In this document: positions 12,857 through 24,368 of the stretch, one piece after another
Numbering within the stretch: the first letter of the stretch is position 1
Layout: every line of letters starts with the position of its first letter
Assembly: GCF_029931775.1 (NCBI RefSeq)
Contig: NC_079331.1
Span: 23,003,720-23,067,719, forward strand
Origin: Euleptes europaea
Taxonomy: Eukaryota > Chordata > Lepidosauria > Squamata > Sphaerodactylidae
DNA length: 64,000 bases
Direction: 5' to 3'
The notes under the pieces: model-generated
Database searches by the model: none
The model's input: the letters and a program-made list of their open reading frames with translations, nothing else
Told to the model about the DNA's origin: nothing
Translations under genes and position numbers: made by a program

Positions 12857-13065
12857 GGGGCCGTGACTCAGTGGTAGAGCATCTACTTGGCATGCAGAAG
12901 GTCCCAGGTTCAATCCCCGGAATCTCCAGTTAAAAAGATCAGGTAGTAGGTGATGTGAAAGACCTCTGCCAGAGACTCTGGAGAGATACTGCTAGTCTGA
13001 GTAGACAGTACTAACCTTGATAAACCAATGGTCTGATTCAGCAAAAGGCAACTTCATGTATTAAG
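12857..13065 (+). repeat. tRNA-Ala-like SINE
   Basis: The head GGCCGTGACTCAGTGGTAGA has an anticodon arm-like CTTGGCATGCAG and a B box GGTTCAATCCC, close to tRNA-Ala. The body runs through GTAGGTGATGTGAAAGACC and ends at GGTCTGATTCAGCAAAAGGC. Further copies are at 35531, 36322, 39413, 48061, 59134 and 61466, with a truncated one at 44939. Confidence 0.8.
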
Positions 13066-14475
13066 GTAAGGGCTGATTTCTACTTCTGCTTGTCCTACAG
13101 ACATCTGTGGCACCAGGATAGTTGATCATGTAATCTGGAAAATGTTGGTGTGTTCTGTTAGTAACATGAGGCAGACTTTTCTATTGGCTTTTACTGACTG
13201 AAGTATTTCATCCTATTTTTACTGTGAGTTTCTCTATGTGTATGTGTATTGATAAGAATTTATATAGGGTATTCTTTGGAGCAAATGTTGGTCAGCCTAG
13301 GCCAGAAGACCCAAATTTGATTGACCCTATGGACACTTCTGGGATTTAGAGAAAGGATAGTAGGCACCGCCACAAAATGGCTGACATGAGGGACATTTCA
13401 GTATTTTTGCTTTTCTGGAGGTGGGGGTATCTGCCATTTAATTATATTTGAATTTACATTGGGGGAAGGTGGGTGTTGGATTTCTGCCAGATCTTTCCCT
13501 CATGTATATTTAAAAAAACAAACATGTTAAATAGTTCAGGAATAAAAGCTGAAGATTTTTGGTTCGGGTGGGGGAGAACAAGAATCCTTTCAAGTAATAA
13601 ATTAATTGCCTGAATTAAGTAATATTTATCTAATTGAAATGAATTGTGGAGGTGGCCCTAATTATTGTTTGCAAGCCTTTGCATGGTTGGAGTCTGTGAC
13701 AGAGAACTCCACTTGAAGTTGAAGCCAGTATGTTATTTACCTTTTTGGTCTGTATTTCATTTGGTGTGCAAATGAAGGTGTTCTGGATGTGGCAGGTGCA
13801 AGGAGGGTGAGATGTGCTTCCCTGGCTGAGACGGGCGGAGGGAGTGTGAAGAGGGCAAAGGAGGACAAATAAAACTTGCAAACGGATAGAGGAGGAGTCA
13901 GGAAGTGGAGCAGCAAGCAGGCACCAGGAACCACATGGGTGAGTGCCATGTTGAAGATTGCTGTACCCGTGAATGGTCATCATGAAGCTGACCCAAAGCT
14001 GTGTCTGGCCCCAAAGCATGCCCCGGACTCACGCAGGGCCATGCAGGGAGCAGGAACCCAGCCCTGACAGCAGGAGCACGCCAGGTGGCCCCCGTTGCCT
14101 CCACGCAGCGACTGGTGCTGCTGGATGACATCCTAATTGGATCTAGTGGTGTTTAGTCAAGCAATATAGAAATATAGTGAGCAAATAAATAAAACATCTT
14201 CTGCTTCAGAGTTTCTGGATTTTATAGCTTCCCACAAAACTACATTCTATAGAAAACAGGATAAGGAGGCATTATGGGTTCTTCGTTGGAGCTGAACCAA
14301 ACATGTTGTGTAGGAAGCATGGTGGGGGTCTCTTATCACCATGTATCTTCAGCTTGGATCATGAGTGCCAAGGTGTTTCTGAGCACCCACTTGCTTCCTG
14401 TTTCCCAGCCCCTTCAACACTCCATTCTTATCCTCTTTTCAAATTCCTTGCTCTTCTTCATTCTCCATTGCCATC
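13066..14475. other. Intergenic stretch, unassigned
   Basis: I recognise no gene or repeat. The part at about 13780-14130 is more GC-rich and has short open frames on both strands, but with no splice-site pattern or known protein similarity. Confidence 0.35.
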
Positions 14476-14522
14476 TCTCTCTCTCTCCCTCTCTCTCTCT
14501 CTCCCCCTCCCTCTCTCTCAGC
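14476..14522. repeat. (CT)n microsatellite
   Basis: This is an almost pure CT run, interrupted by a few CC pairs. A related short (GA)n run is at 15669-15685. Confidence 0.85.
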
Positions 14523-14620
14523 TTCACCTCTATTTTATGCCACTTATCTAGGCAGCTACATGGTGCTCTAAAAGCAAGGATGGGGAGGGGAGCCAACCAC
14601 AGCTGCATCCTGCATATCTA

Positions 14621-14815
14621 ATAGGGTTTCCAACCTCCAGGTACTAGTTGGAGATCTCCTGCTATTACAACTGACCTCCAGCCAAAAGAGATTAGTTCCC
14701 CTGGAGAAAATGGCCGCTTTGGCAATTGAACTCTATGGCATTGAAGTCCCCAAAACCCTGCCCTCCTCAGGCTCCGCCCCAGTGATGGCAAAGAGGAACC
14801 TAGCAACTCTAACAT
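14621..14815 (+). repeat. GGTTGCCAACCTCCAGG-type repeat, near full length
   Basis: It starts TAGGGTTTCCAACCTCCAGG. It contains AGTTCCCCTGGAGAAAATGG, ATGGCATTGAAGTCCCC and CCTCAGGCTCCGCCCC, and ends AGGAACCTAGCAACTCTAA. This copy shows the whole block order used to recognise the shorter ones. Confidence 0.6.
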
Positions 14816-17800
14816 CTAAGCAGTGGCAGATGAAAGGGTCGTGGGCATCTGAGTTTGAATCTTGGCTCTTATCATCTTTGTTAAGGTTATTTCCTTGGAA
14901 CTACTTTACCACCACTACAACTACTCCATTACCAGACTGAAGAAAGGTGATGGGGAGGGACCCTCACTATGAAAAGTGACAGTACATATGCAAAGAGGTG
15001 GAAGAGAATGGAGGAATTCTGCTCCCCACAGTCTCAGCCAGGGAGAGTCAGCCCACCCTTCTAGCACCAGAATACTTCCATACGCAGATACGCATTCCCC
15101 AAATAAAATCCATTGTACACAGGCTTACGGACTCCTCGGGATTGACTTCAAGTGGATTCCCCTTTTCAGCTCACCAATCTCACAAAGACTTGCAGATGGT
15201 CTAAGGCTCAGGGTCCACCACAGCAGTCGTTTTTGTGGCGCCACCGACTAATTTATCTCAAAATTCCAAGTGGCCACAGGCTTAACAAGCCCCTGAACTA
15301 GCAACTGTTCTAAAATATGGAACAGTTGTGGCTGTTGGCCGCAGAGCCATTTTCAGCCAAGGGATTCAGGCTTGCATTTCTCAGATATCACAAAGAACCC
15401 ATGGTACATACCAAACTGCTTTTCTGGTAGAGGAATTTCAGAAATCCCACTGAATGTGTGCAGAACCTAGGTACACATCCAATAAGCAAGAAAGTACTAC
15501 TTCTTAATTGTATTTGCATGTTTGTACATTTAAGATGACTGAAATACATAATGACCTTTCAACTTCCAGGAAACATGATCTGCTCTATTCTCCTTTGAAA
15601 CACAATAGGAATGGTCTTGTACCTCTTGCTTTAATTATCTCTTTCACTCTATAAGGGTGGTGTTTAAAGAGAGAGAGAGAGAGAGCATATTATAAAGGCC
15701 AGGAACTTGGTTGAAAAGCATGAAGAAACGAATACTGATAACTGAAACCTTAGTCCAAACTTGGTTGATAGGTATCTACTTTTCTTTTTCAGTGTTCCCC
15801 TCTTAAACAGTAATGACTAGTGGGAGCATCTTAACTTAAACAAGCGCTTAGCCTGACATCTTACCCGGGTCAACGGTCTCAGGTATCAGAGTTAAACTGT
15901 GTTACTGTAAATTAATGGAAAATGTAACTGTGCTTTGCTGAAAGATCAATGTCCAATAGAGGCCACATAATCAAATCTTGTTGCAATGATTGAGGTCCTT
16001 AATTGCCTTTCAAAGTTAAGGTGGTAATCAGCATAGGTTAAACTGATCTCTTTTTACTAGTTCAATTACATGCTAATGGCTGGTGCCAAGAAAGAATCTT
16101 TAACTATATGTATTAAATCTTACATTAGTAATGAAAAATTACTTAAGCTGCCCAGTCAATAAAGTGTGAGTTTTAATTACTATATTTCACTTTTAGACCT
16201 TTTGTGTGTTTGACAAATTTTGTCCACTAGAGATTTATCAACAATAACAGAAAGTGATGTTCCACAAGTATTGTTTACAAATCCAACTAGCTGGATTTCT
16301 TGGCTGTTTTGTGTATTTGTGTTAATGGATATGTCTTGCATGCATTAATGCCTGCTGATGTCAATATGTAGTGGTCTGAAGCACCTATGTTTGTATAAAG
16401 ATCGATTTCTCCTACACTGCAACTTCTACAGCTAAACTTTGTTTTAACCAATACATGTTAAGTTATAAAAACTGAAGAAGCAAAAACAGCACTTGGAAAC
16501 ACTGAGCCAATGACTTCAGTAGAAGGCATGAGATAGTTCCTTTTGATAACTGGAACTGTACACACACACCCTTGGTTGGATGCCCATTTGTTTTAGCAAA
16601 GTTTTTTTAAGAGGTAAAGTTGCGGGTTCATTCACAAAATTTGGGCTAGTCCAAATTTACAAGAAATAGCAAAATGAACTTAATGACTTTCCTATCTTGG
16701 AATAAAATGGTGAATTGGCCCCTCCTTGTGAAGCCACAAACAGCATCTGAAGCTCTTTACTGAAGAAATCCCAGTGAATTCTGTTACCCAGATCTGTAGG
16801 ATACTGTTTGGAATAGAAAGCAGAGACACAGACTCCCTAAAAAATGTTGTATGCAGTAAGTAAAAACTTGTTTATTTTCATTTATGGTTCAATAACCACT
16901 TCCAGAGTCTGGGCTTTTGATGAACTGGCAAAACCTGATCTTTGAAAACACTCTGTTCTATTATCCTGACCAGCAGAAAGTGAAACTGCATGCACAGATG
17001 AAGTAACTATACACTTACTTCATCATGAAATGAGAACCTAAGTGAACGAATTTAGTTTAAATTAGCCAGGATAATTTATCACAGACATATGTTTGCGCTG
17101 TGTAGATTTCTGTAGCTTAATTGTTTACATTAACACTTCATAATATGAAAGTAAATGTATGGTGGCATGCCTTATAAAATAATGAAATCAAAATAATGTG
17201 GGACCTGTTTGTGACAAATTGAGCTTAAATGTCTCCTGAGGAATTGCAAATGGGGCAGGAACCCTTTAGTTGAGGGTGTGTAGGTTCCAGCAGCTGTGAG
17301 AAAGTCGAGCAGAATTCAAGTGAGAAGTATTTGCTCTTTACAACACAAATGTGTATCTACTCACTCATATAAAAAAGCAATTCTGAGTGAGGAATGGTAC
17401 CTGACTAGTCTTCACACTTGGTGTGTTTGTTGCTTTTCCAAGCAAGGTAGCACACGTAGCTAAGAGTTATTTTAATGACATTTGCCTCATTTTAAGCACA
17501 GTTTATGAGCTCTGGGCTAGTTCATTATAAAACCTTTCTTTCAATAATATTAATAATCCTAATTGAACTGAACTGCAAAATATGATGTAAAGCCGTTTCC
17601 AACACAACAGCCTGAGGTTTAAGAAAGGTTTCAATGTTAAAATTTAAATGTTAAGAGGCACACACGAAGGTTTTTTGTTGTGTTTGTTTGGAGGGGGAAG
17701 GAGTGGAATTATGAACACTATAAAGTGAATGTGCCTTAGTTAACCCAAATACATAAATCTATTTGAATCCTTTTTTGAAAAAAAATGACATTAAGATATG

Positions 17801-18570
17801 GTCATTATATGCCTTGTGATTCATGGTCTTTGTTACATACGCGCTTTGTAATATATGAATAATTTAGTAAGAAAAATCACAATAATTTTGTTGTTACTCA
17901 AAAATTTATAGGTTGGTAAAAACAATTACACAGCCCCCGAAGCTGGTGGTGGGAGGTTGAGCAGCATGGTTAATGTAGTCTAATCTGTACCTTTCACACT
18001 GAACGTTTTCAATAATAATGTAGCATCGATTGCATTTAAGCACCTTTTCATTTCGTTTTGCAAGAAAAAGGGCAGAATCCCCAGCATATTCCACTGAAAT
18101 AAATAGTGGGGCACAAGGGAATCCCTGTACAGATAACATAATTGGTGGGTTCTTCACTAGTGGCCCTCTGGGAGCAGGGAATTATTCCTAGAGTGACCAA
18201 ATTGTGCCTTTAGTGTAATTTTGAAGTAAGTTAGGAATGGGTAAAACACCTATTAAGACTAGTCTTGGTGGGGTGGGGCTGGCATATCCTTAGGGTTTCT
18301 GCTCCCACCCAGGTCACTTCTTCAGGGGAATCAAGAAAAATCAAATCAGATATGGAATGTTAGATATTTGTTAACTATATTTCCTTTCGGTGGAGGGAAT
18401 TAAATCTTTCTCAAACCGTGCTGGATTCCAAAGGATCTGAATTTAGTTGGTTAGCATGCTCTATTTCAAAGAGCTACTTGAGGCCAGAATAGGCCTTTGG
18501 ACAACAGACTGATGTCCCATATTGCAAACTGGTCCAAGGTTCTATTGCATAGGGCCAAAGGCCGTTACAA
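14816..18570. other. Long repeat-poor region between C15orf61 and MAP2K5
   Basis: Almost 3.8 kb, mostly AT-rich, contains no repeat I recognise and no exon-like frame. In a window otherwise crowded with insertions this suggests constraint. Enhancers of the neighbouring genes are a reasonable but unproven guess. Confidence 0.4.
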
Positions 18571-18695
18571 GAAGTAGTAGTAGAAGAAAAAGAGTTGGTT
18601 TTCATATGCCAGCTTTCTCTACCACTTAAGGGAGACTCAGACCAGCTTCCAATCACCTTCCCTTCCCCTCCCCACAACCGACACCCTGTGAGGTA

Positions 18696-20165
18696 CAGTG
18701 AGGGGAAAAAGTATTTGATCCCCTGCTAAATTTGCGCGTTTGCCCTCTGACGAAGAAATGACCAGTCCATAATTTTAATGGTAGGTTTATTGTAGCTGTG
18801 AGAGACAGAATAACAACAGGAAAACCCCCAGAAACCCAGAAGACAAAAGTCAGAGATTGATGTGCATTATAATGAGTGAAATAAGTATTTGATCCCCTAT
18901 CAACCAGCCAGGTTAGGGTTAGGGTTCTGCTGTCGACAGAAGCAATCCATCAGATTCCAAACTAGCCACCATGACCAAGACCAAAGAGCTGTCCAAGGAT
19001 GTCAGGGACAAGATTGTAGACCTGCACAAGGCTGGACTGGGCTACAAGACTATTGCCAAGCAGCTTGGTGAGAAGGTGACAACCCTAACCCTAACTGTCA
19101 ACCTCCCTCGGTCTGGGGCTCCATGCAAGATCTCATCTCGTGGAGTTGCAATGATCATGAGAACGGTGATGAAGCAGCCCAGAACTACACGGGGGGAACT
19201 TGTCAATGATGTCAGGGCAGCTGGGACCATAGTCACCATGAAAACAGTTGGTAACACACTACGCCATGAAGGACTGAGATCTTGCAGAGCCCGCAAGGTC
19301 CCCTTGCTCAAGATAGCACATGTACAGGCCCGTTTGCAGTTTGCCAATGCACATCTGAATGACCCAGAGGAGAGCTGGGTGAAAGTGTTGTGGTCAGATG
19401 AGACCAAAATTGAGCTCTTTGGCATCAACTCAACTGTTTGGAGGAGGAGGAATGCTGCCTACGACCCCAAGAACACCATCCCCACCGTCAAATATGGAGG
19501 GGGACATATTATGTTTTGGGGGTGTTTTTCTGTTAAGGGGACAGGACACCTTCACCGCATTGAAGGGACGATGGATGGGACCATGTATCGTCAAATCTTG
19601 GGTGACCACCTCCTTCCCACAGCTAGGGCATTAAAAATGGGTCGAGGATGGGTATTCCAGCATGACAATGACCCAAAACACACGGCCAAGGCAACAAAGG
19701 AGTGGCTCAAGAAGAAGCACATTAAGGTCCTGGAGTGGCCTAGCCAGTCTCCAGACCTTAATCCCATCGAAAATCTGTGGAGGGAGCTGAAGGTTCGAGT
19801 AGCTACACATCAGCCTCGAAATCTTACTGACTTGGAGAGGATCTGCAAAGAGGAGTGGGACAAAATACCTCCTGAGATGTGTGCAAACCTGGTGGCCACC
19901 TACAAGAAACGTCTGACCTCTGTAATTGCCAACAAGGGTTTTGCCACCAAGTACTAAGTCATCTTTTGCAAAGGGATCAAATACTTATTTCACTCATTAT
20001 AATGCACATCAATCTCTGACTTTTGTCTTCTGGGGGTTTTCCTGTTGTTATTCTGTCTCTCACAGCTACAATAAACCTACCATTAAAATTATGGACTGGT
20101 CATTTCTTCGTCAGAGGGCAAACGGGCAAATTCAGCAGGGGATCAAATACTTTTTTCCCTCACTG
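18696..20165 (+). mobile_element. Tc1/mariner DNA transposon
   Basis: A 1470-bp element is flanked by the TA target duplication (18694-18695 and 20166-20167). It has inverted ends of about 200 bases (18696-18898 and 19972-20165) that begin CAGTGAGGGGAAAAAGTATT and end ACTTTTTTCCCTCACTG. Between them lies a transposase frame of 328 codons. The end sequence matches, from memory, a Tc1 family of fishes, frogs and lampreys thought to have moved between species. Two internal deletions relative to that family carry telomere-like filler (see findings). It sits inside a tRNA SINE between C15orf61 and MAP2K5. Confidence 0.9.
18971..19957 (+). CDS. Tc1 transposase, open but shortened (328 aa)
   Basis: The protein starts [20 protein letters not shown], a paired-type helix-turn-helix. 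It contains the three catalytic positions of the DD34E triad: Asp in [13 protein letters not shown] (about residue 140), Asp in [12 protein letters not shown] (about residue 230) and Glu in [14 protein letters not shown] (about residue 265). It ends [11 protein letters not shown]. Family members usually have about 340 residues. Here about 13 residues after QLGEKVTT, a stretch that would include the recognition helix of the first HTH, are replaced by a few residues coded by CCCTAACCCTAA, and two more are missing before VWRRR. The frame is open throughout, but DNA binding is probably lost. Confidence 0.9.
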   Translation: MTKTKELSKDVRDKIVDLHKAGLGYKTIAKQLGEKVTTLTLTVNLPRSGAPCKISSRGVAMIMRTVMKQPRTTRGELVNDVRAAGTIVTMKTVGNTLRHEGLRSCRARKVPLLKIAHVQARLQFANAHLNDPEESWVKVLWSDETKIELFGINSTVWRRRNAAYDPKNTIPTVKYGGGHIMFWGCFSVKGTGHLHRIEGTMDGTMYRQILGDHLLPTARALKMGRGWVFQHDNDPKHTAKATKEWLKKKHIKVLEWPSQSPDLNPIENLWRELKVRVATHQPRNLTDLERICKEEWDKIPPEMCANLVATYKKRLTSVIANKGFATKY

Positions 20166-20690
20166 TAGGTGGGGCTGAGAGAGCTCTAAGAGAGCTGTGA
20201 CTAGCCCAAGGTCACTCAGCTGGCTTTGTGTGTAGGAGTGGGGAAACAAATCCAGTTCACCAGATTAGTGCCGCTCATGTGGAAGAGTAGAGAATCGAAC
20301 CCAGTCTCCAGATCAGACTCCACCAAACCACCGCTGTTAACCACTACACCATGTTTTGGTTTCGCCAGGTGCGGACCAAGGTCAAGAACTGCTAACTGTC
20401 AAATTCCTCTCTGTGGGAACTGCCCTCGTAGGGAGGGTGGTTGCCATGACTGCAACCACTATCTGATATGTCCAATGCTCGTCCATATAGACCCTAGGCC
20501 GTGCCTTTAGTTCCCATTCGTGCCAATTTACCTGTTAGCTCTGTATACCTGTAGGTTTTCTAATAAATCAACTCTCTTTTGGACTACTCGCCTGTGGATG
20601 TTGTTTGTGGGATTACTACAGGGACAAGTGCTCACATACTAAAGTAGACTAAAAACACTATAAATTTGTATGACAATCTTTGAAAACATA

Positions 20691-20903
20691 ATTCACAGTG
20701 GGTAGCCGTGTTAGTCTGTCTGCAGTAGTAAAAAAGAGCAAGAGTCCAGTAGCACCTTAAAGACTAACAAAAATATTTTCTGGCAGGGTATGAGCTTTCT
20801 GAAGGTATCTGAAGAAGTGAGCTGTGGCTCACGAAAGCTCATATCCTGCCAGAAAATATTTTTGTTAGTCTTTAAGGTGCTACTGGACTCTTGCTCTTTT
20901 CTA
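20691..20903 (+). mobile_element. Fold-back element with head GGGTAGCCGTGTTAGTCTG and 12-bp target duplication
   Basis: It is flanked by a perfect TTTGAAAACATA at 20679-20690 and 20904-20915. It starts ATTCACAGTGGGTAGCCGTG and ends GACTCTTGCTCTTTTCTA. After the head come two inverted arms (AGTAGCACCTTAAAGACTAA and its complement). Near the turn lies CTGAAGA, a 6-bp hairpin (GTGAGC/GCTCAC) and then GAAA, at 20809-20836. It has no coding capacity. Confidence 0.75.
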
Positions 20904-21151
20904 TTTGAAAACATATGTTTACATTTACGTTTTAGTATCAAATTAAAACTCAAGGAGGAAGAAACAAGAAAAAAAGTTTCTCTAAACCACTGAAACTTAT
21001 CAAACTATTGAATATAAAACATTTGAAGTAATCTAAAATTCAGCTTACAAAAACCAAAACCACTCATGACTTAAAATTGTAGCTTTTAATGCTTGCCTGA
21101 ATAGAGCTAACTTTTGTTGAATGGAAAATCTCACATTTTACCACTTATAAA

Positions 21152-21441
21152 TAGGCTGACCATATGTACCGTTTTGAACGGGACAGTCCCATTTTTATCA
21201 TCTTTCCCGGCCATCCCGTATTTTTAATTAAAATGTCAATTTTGTCCCGTTTTGCACCTAATTACACTTCTAACATTTGTTTCCTTCGGTTCTGACATTT
21301 CTTATGCTGCATGCAGGCATGGCTGGGTAAATTCTCATAGAAAAAGTGCTCCGATCGGGTTACGCTAATATTACATAATCCCTGTCCCGTTTTTGCCATC
21401 CCAATGTCCTGTTTTTGTCTTAAGGAAATTTGGTCAGCCTA
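21152..21441. mobile_element. hAT MITE (290 bp) with perfect 8-bp target duplication
   Basis: It is flanked by CTTATAAA at 21144-21151 and 21442-21449. The ends are inverted: TAGGCTGACCATATGT on the left and AATTTGGTCAGCCTA on the right. The interior has repeated TCCCGTTTT-type motifs and no open frame. Confidence 0.8.
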
Positions 21442-21462
21442 CTTATAAATGGGATATGCAGT

Positions 21463-21690
21463 TCAGTTCTGATCTCTAACAATACTTTGGGTCAGCCTAG
21501 CCCGAATTTTCTTTGCCGCTAGAGCAAAGTGGACGACTTTATGTGAGACGGCTGGCTCTGTGTCTGCGAGGAGAAATAGAACTTTCTCTTTCACTGTACA
21601 ATGATCTAACTTGGCCAAGATTGTCCCTAAGAATTTTTGCCTTGGTGTGTGATATAGAGGGCAAACCAACATGTAACAGCATAGGTCTTC
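21463..21690 (-). mobile_element. LINE ORF2 C-terminal fragment
   Basis: On the minus strand it encodes LGTILAKLDHCTVKEKVLFL followed by LADTEPAVSHKVVHFALAAK, a pattern like the extreme C-terminus of the LINE family that is also represented at 40770-41815. It is short and decayed, and the assignment is tentative. Confidence 0.4.
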
Positions 21691-22019
21691 CAGTTCTAAG
21701 CCTCCACAAATGCATGTACACTGGGCAACTGAACGTTGGGAACAGTAGCATAGCCGTTATATTGCAAACTGCTTTTTTGCCCTCCATTTTAAAAGAGACC
21801 TACCAATTGGCATGCAAAACCACTGCTTCAGAAACATGAGCTGCTTTGTGCATGCAGAACATCTTTGGATCCAGGCCCATGGATGTGGTTGATGGGAATT
21901 TTGCACTAGATCAAACTACCTGATGCTTCTTTTCCCCGCTCTGCCTTTGCAGCAATTGCATTTTCTCACCAGCCTGAATTGTCTCAAGCTGTTTGCTGCC
22001 TGGGAATTAAAATCACAGG

Positions 22020-22330
22020 GAGGGGCCCATCAGTCAAAGACATTCCTTTGGTGGGTCCAGGACAGAGGGCCTTTTCAGTGGCAGCCCCTCGATTATAAAA
22101 CCACCTCCCCAGGGAGGGGCACCTGGCCCCATCACTTTTGATCTTTAGGAGGCAGTTGAAGACAGTTTTATTTAGGACTGCACTGAATTAAAGCAGTCCT
22201 AAACTGAAGTTTTGATTTTTAGTTTTACGTATTTTTATGTACTGTCTTTTATGTAGTTTTATGTTATAAGCCACCTTGAGCTCCATAAGGAAGAAAGGTG
22301 GCCATTAAATGTTTTAAATAAATAGATAAA
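22020..22330 (+). mobile_element. L2-like LINE 3' end
   Basis: It contains GATCTTTAGGAGGCAGTTGA and ACAGTTTTATTTAGGACTGC. The typical 3' end follows (TTTTATGTTATAAGCCACC, TTGAGCTCCATAAGGAAGAA, AGGTGGCCATTAAATG) with a TAAATAAATA tail. It is 5'-truncated. A shorter relative is at 26730-26822. Confidence 0.55.
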
Positions 22331-24079
22331 ATATTTGCTCGGTAAGAATTTTTTTTTTTTACTGCCTTCTAATTGGGGTACCAAGTGGTGTAAATATTGT
22401 GGGTCACTGTAGGCGTGTTGACTGGGTAAACTGATCCTGCATCACAGTAAGAGTTTGAAATGGAAAGCCTTTTGGTTTCTTCTTGGTCGGAGGCCTGGCT
22501 CACACATGCGTACACACCACTTGAACCCTCAATACCCAAATGACTTGTAGCTTGAACAGAATCTGTTACAAAGCATTGTTGGGGCTGATAAGGAAATCCT
22601 AACTGCGATGGTTCATTCATTCATGCAAATCACCTCTTGATGCTGCAGATGTCAAGCAAACTGGCCCTGTGATTCTATGCGAGCATTGTATCAGTGGGGT
22701 TTGGAATGTAGAAATGACATTTGGAAAATTGTACATTGGAGCCCGGGTAGAATTAATTCATGATTCTCATCTGTTTAACCTTTGCACTACACAAACTCCT
22801 TTGGCACTCGCTTTTGAATAAATTAATCAATAAATGTCTTAAGGGGTAACGCACTGACATTAAGTGATCTTGAGTATGCAATCTAAGTCAATGTCAGAGT
22901 TATTGTTTTATGGGGGGGGGTGTCTTTCTCTCTCTAAGAGTTTTTCCTGGTTTATTCTCTGTGGGACCGACAGCACGGTTGCCAGCTGCACAAGCGTTTG
23001 AAGTGCTTTAGAAGGGAAAATATTAAGCAGCAGAAGTTTGATTACTGCTGTCTTAACACAAACCCGAGTAAGGAATTGTGGCTGAGTAGCCACACTGGAA
23101 AAAAGAAAAGCCGACATAATTTTTATGCAAATCTGGCAGTTGAGTTGGTTTCCCCAATAGATCAGTGAATGAAAAATATATATTAAGAGGGGGGAAAGTA
23201 TAAGGCTGCAGAATTTCTATCGTTTTGTAGCCTATTCTTTATAACTTAATAGAAAATGAATCTTCATTGAGAGGTATACAGGGACTTCACGCAGACGGTT
23301 CATTTCAACAGCACTGAAGTCCATGCGGACAGTCACTCTTTCTAGTATAGTCATGAGATGAGACTATTAAGGATTTTTTTCTGTACTAGTTTAAATTATA
23401 AAGTTATTGAACAGAAAGATAATTTATCTCCGCTAATAGCCATTCAAGGATTAAATGTGTAAAAAAATGCTCAGCAACCTAGAATCTTAATGAGGGGAAG
23501 GCAAAGAGTTTCATGAATTAGATCAAATACAGCTGGAAGGACTTTTTTACCCTCCCCCCTCAAACGTGCAATGAAGTAAAATCAAATTATGAGGCTTGGC
23601 ATTTACCTTGGATAATAAAGACAGTGGCCTGTTCTGTATGTACACATAGGACTGTAAATGCTTCCTGGACGGTTTTTGCAGGTGGAACTGATCCATGCAC
23701 TTATTTTAACTCCTGCCAGGCATGCTGGTGACATAGCCTCTTCCTGCTGTTTGCATGGGCTGCTCAGAGGACTACTCCTGAACACGGAGGTTCCATCTGT
23801 AACAGTTATTAGTTATTGGTAGACCTATGCTCCCTGAATTTGCCCACACATTTCAAAATGCTGTCTAAGCCAGTCATCACCATCTGATCTTGTGGAGGTG
23901 AGAGTCATCAGTTAATTGCCTGTTGGGTACAGGAGCATTTCCTTCTTCTGAACCCTGCTGCCTATCAGTTTCACTGGACGACTCCTAGTATAAGGACACA
24001 GAAAAGAATTGTATTTACTCCTCCCAACTGTTCACACACACTTTGTGATGATTTTTTCAACTTTCTGTATTGTTTACAG
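22331..24079. other. Intergenic stretch without recognised features
   Basis: AT-rich single-copy-looking DNA with a few short open frames that have no splice signals or known similarity. Confidence 0.4.
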
Positions 24080-24368
24080 CAGGGGTCCCCAATGTGGTGC
24101 CCATGGGTGCCATGGCACCCATCAAATGTTTTCAGGAAGTGGGTGGGGCCAGGTAGGGCTTTTGCACAGAAAGAATTTTGACTATTAGAGATTTGATTGG
24201 CTGTGCAGTTTTAAATGTTGCTTTGGCAGCAGCTGCCACTACAGCACAAAGATCAGTATACATTATCTTACATAGATTCTTGTCCGTTTGGCTCCCTAAT
24301 TCTGTGATTCATGGCCCTATTGCAGTGTTCACTGGGTGTCTTATGCTGTCTGATTGCACTACTTCATA
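24080..24368. mobile_element. hAT MITE of the CAGGGGTCCCCA family, right end missing
   Basis: It starts CAGGGGTCCCCAATGTGGTG and continues CCCATGGGTGCCATGG, as does the complete copy at 46283-46616. The expected inverted right end is not found before a GGTTGCCAACC-type repeat begins, so it is truncated or interrupted. Confidence 0.55.

Larger units (their letters stand above)
18571..20353 (-). repeat. tRNA-derived SINE split by a Tc1 element
   Basis: The left part (18571-18695) holds the SINE 3' end: minus-strand CTTCTACTACTAC, TTAAGTGGTAGAGAAAGC and GAGGGGAAGGGAAGGTGATT. The right part (20166-20353) holds GACCTTGGGCTAGTCACAGC, the B box and the head CATGGTGTAGTGGTTAACAG. The parts meet at the TA used by the Tc1 insertion, so the SINE is older than the Tc1 copy. 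Confidence 0.8.

Noticed and set aside
18912-18926. Interstitial telomeric repeat
   Set aside because: Only two hexamers are present, and they lie inside a Tc1 element, so this is filler and not a chromosome fusion site.
20354-20640. Possible solo LTR fragment (AATAAA followed by a GT-rich stretch)
   Set aside because: There are no paired ends, no target duplication and no recognisable family; the evidence is too weak.
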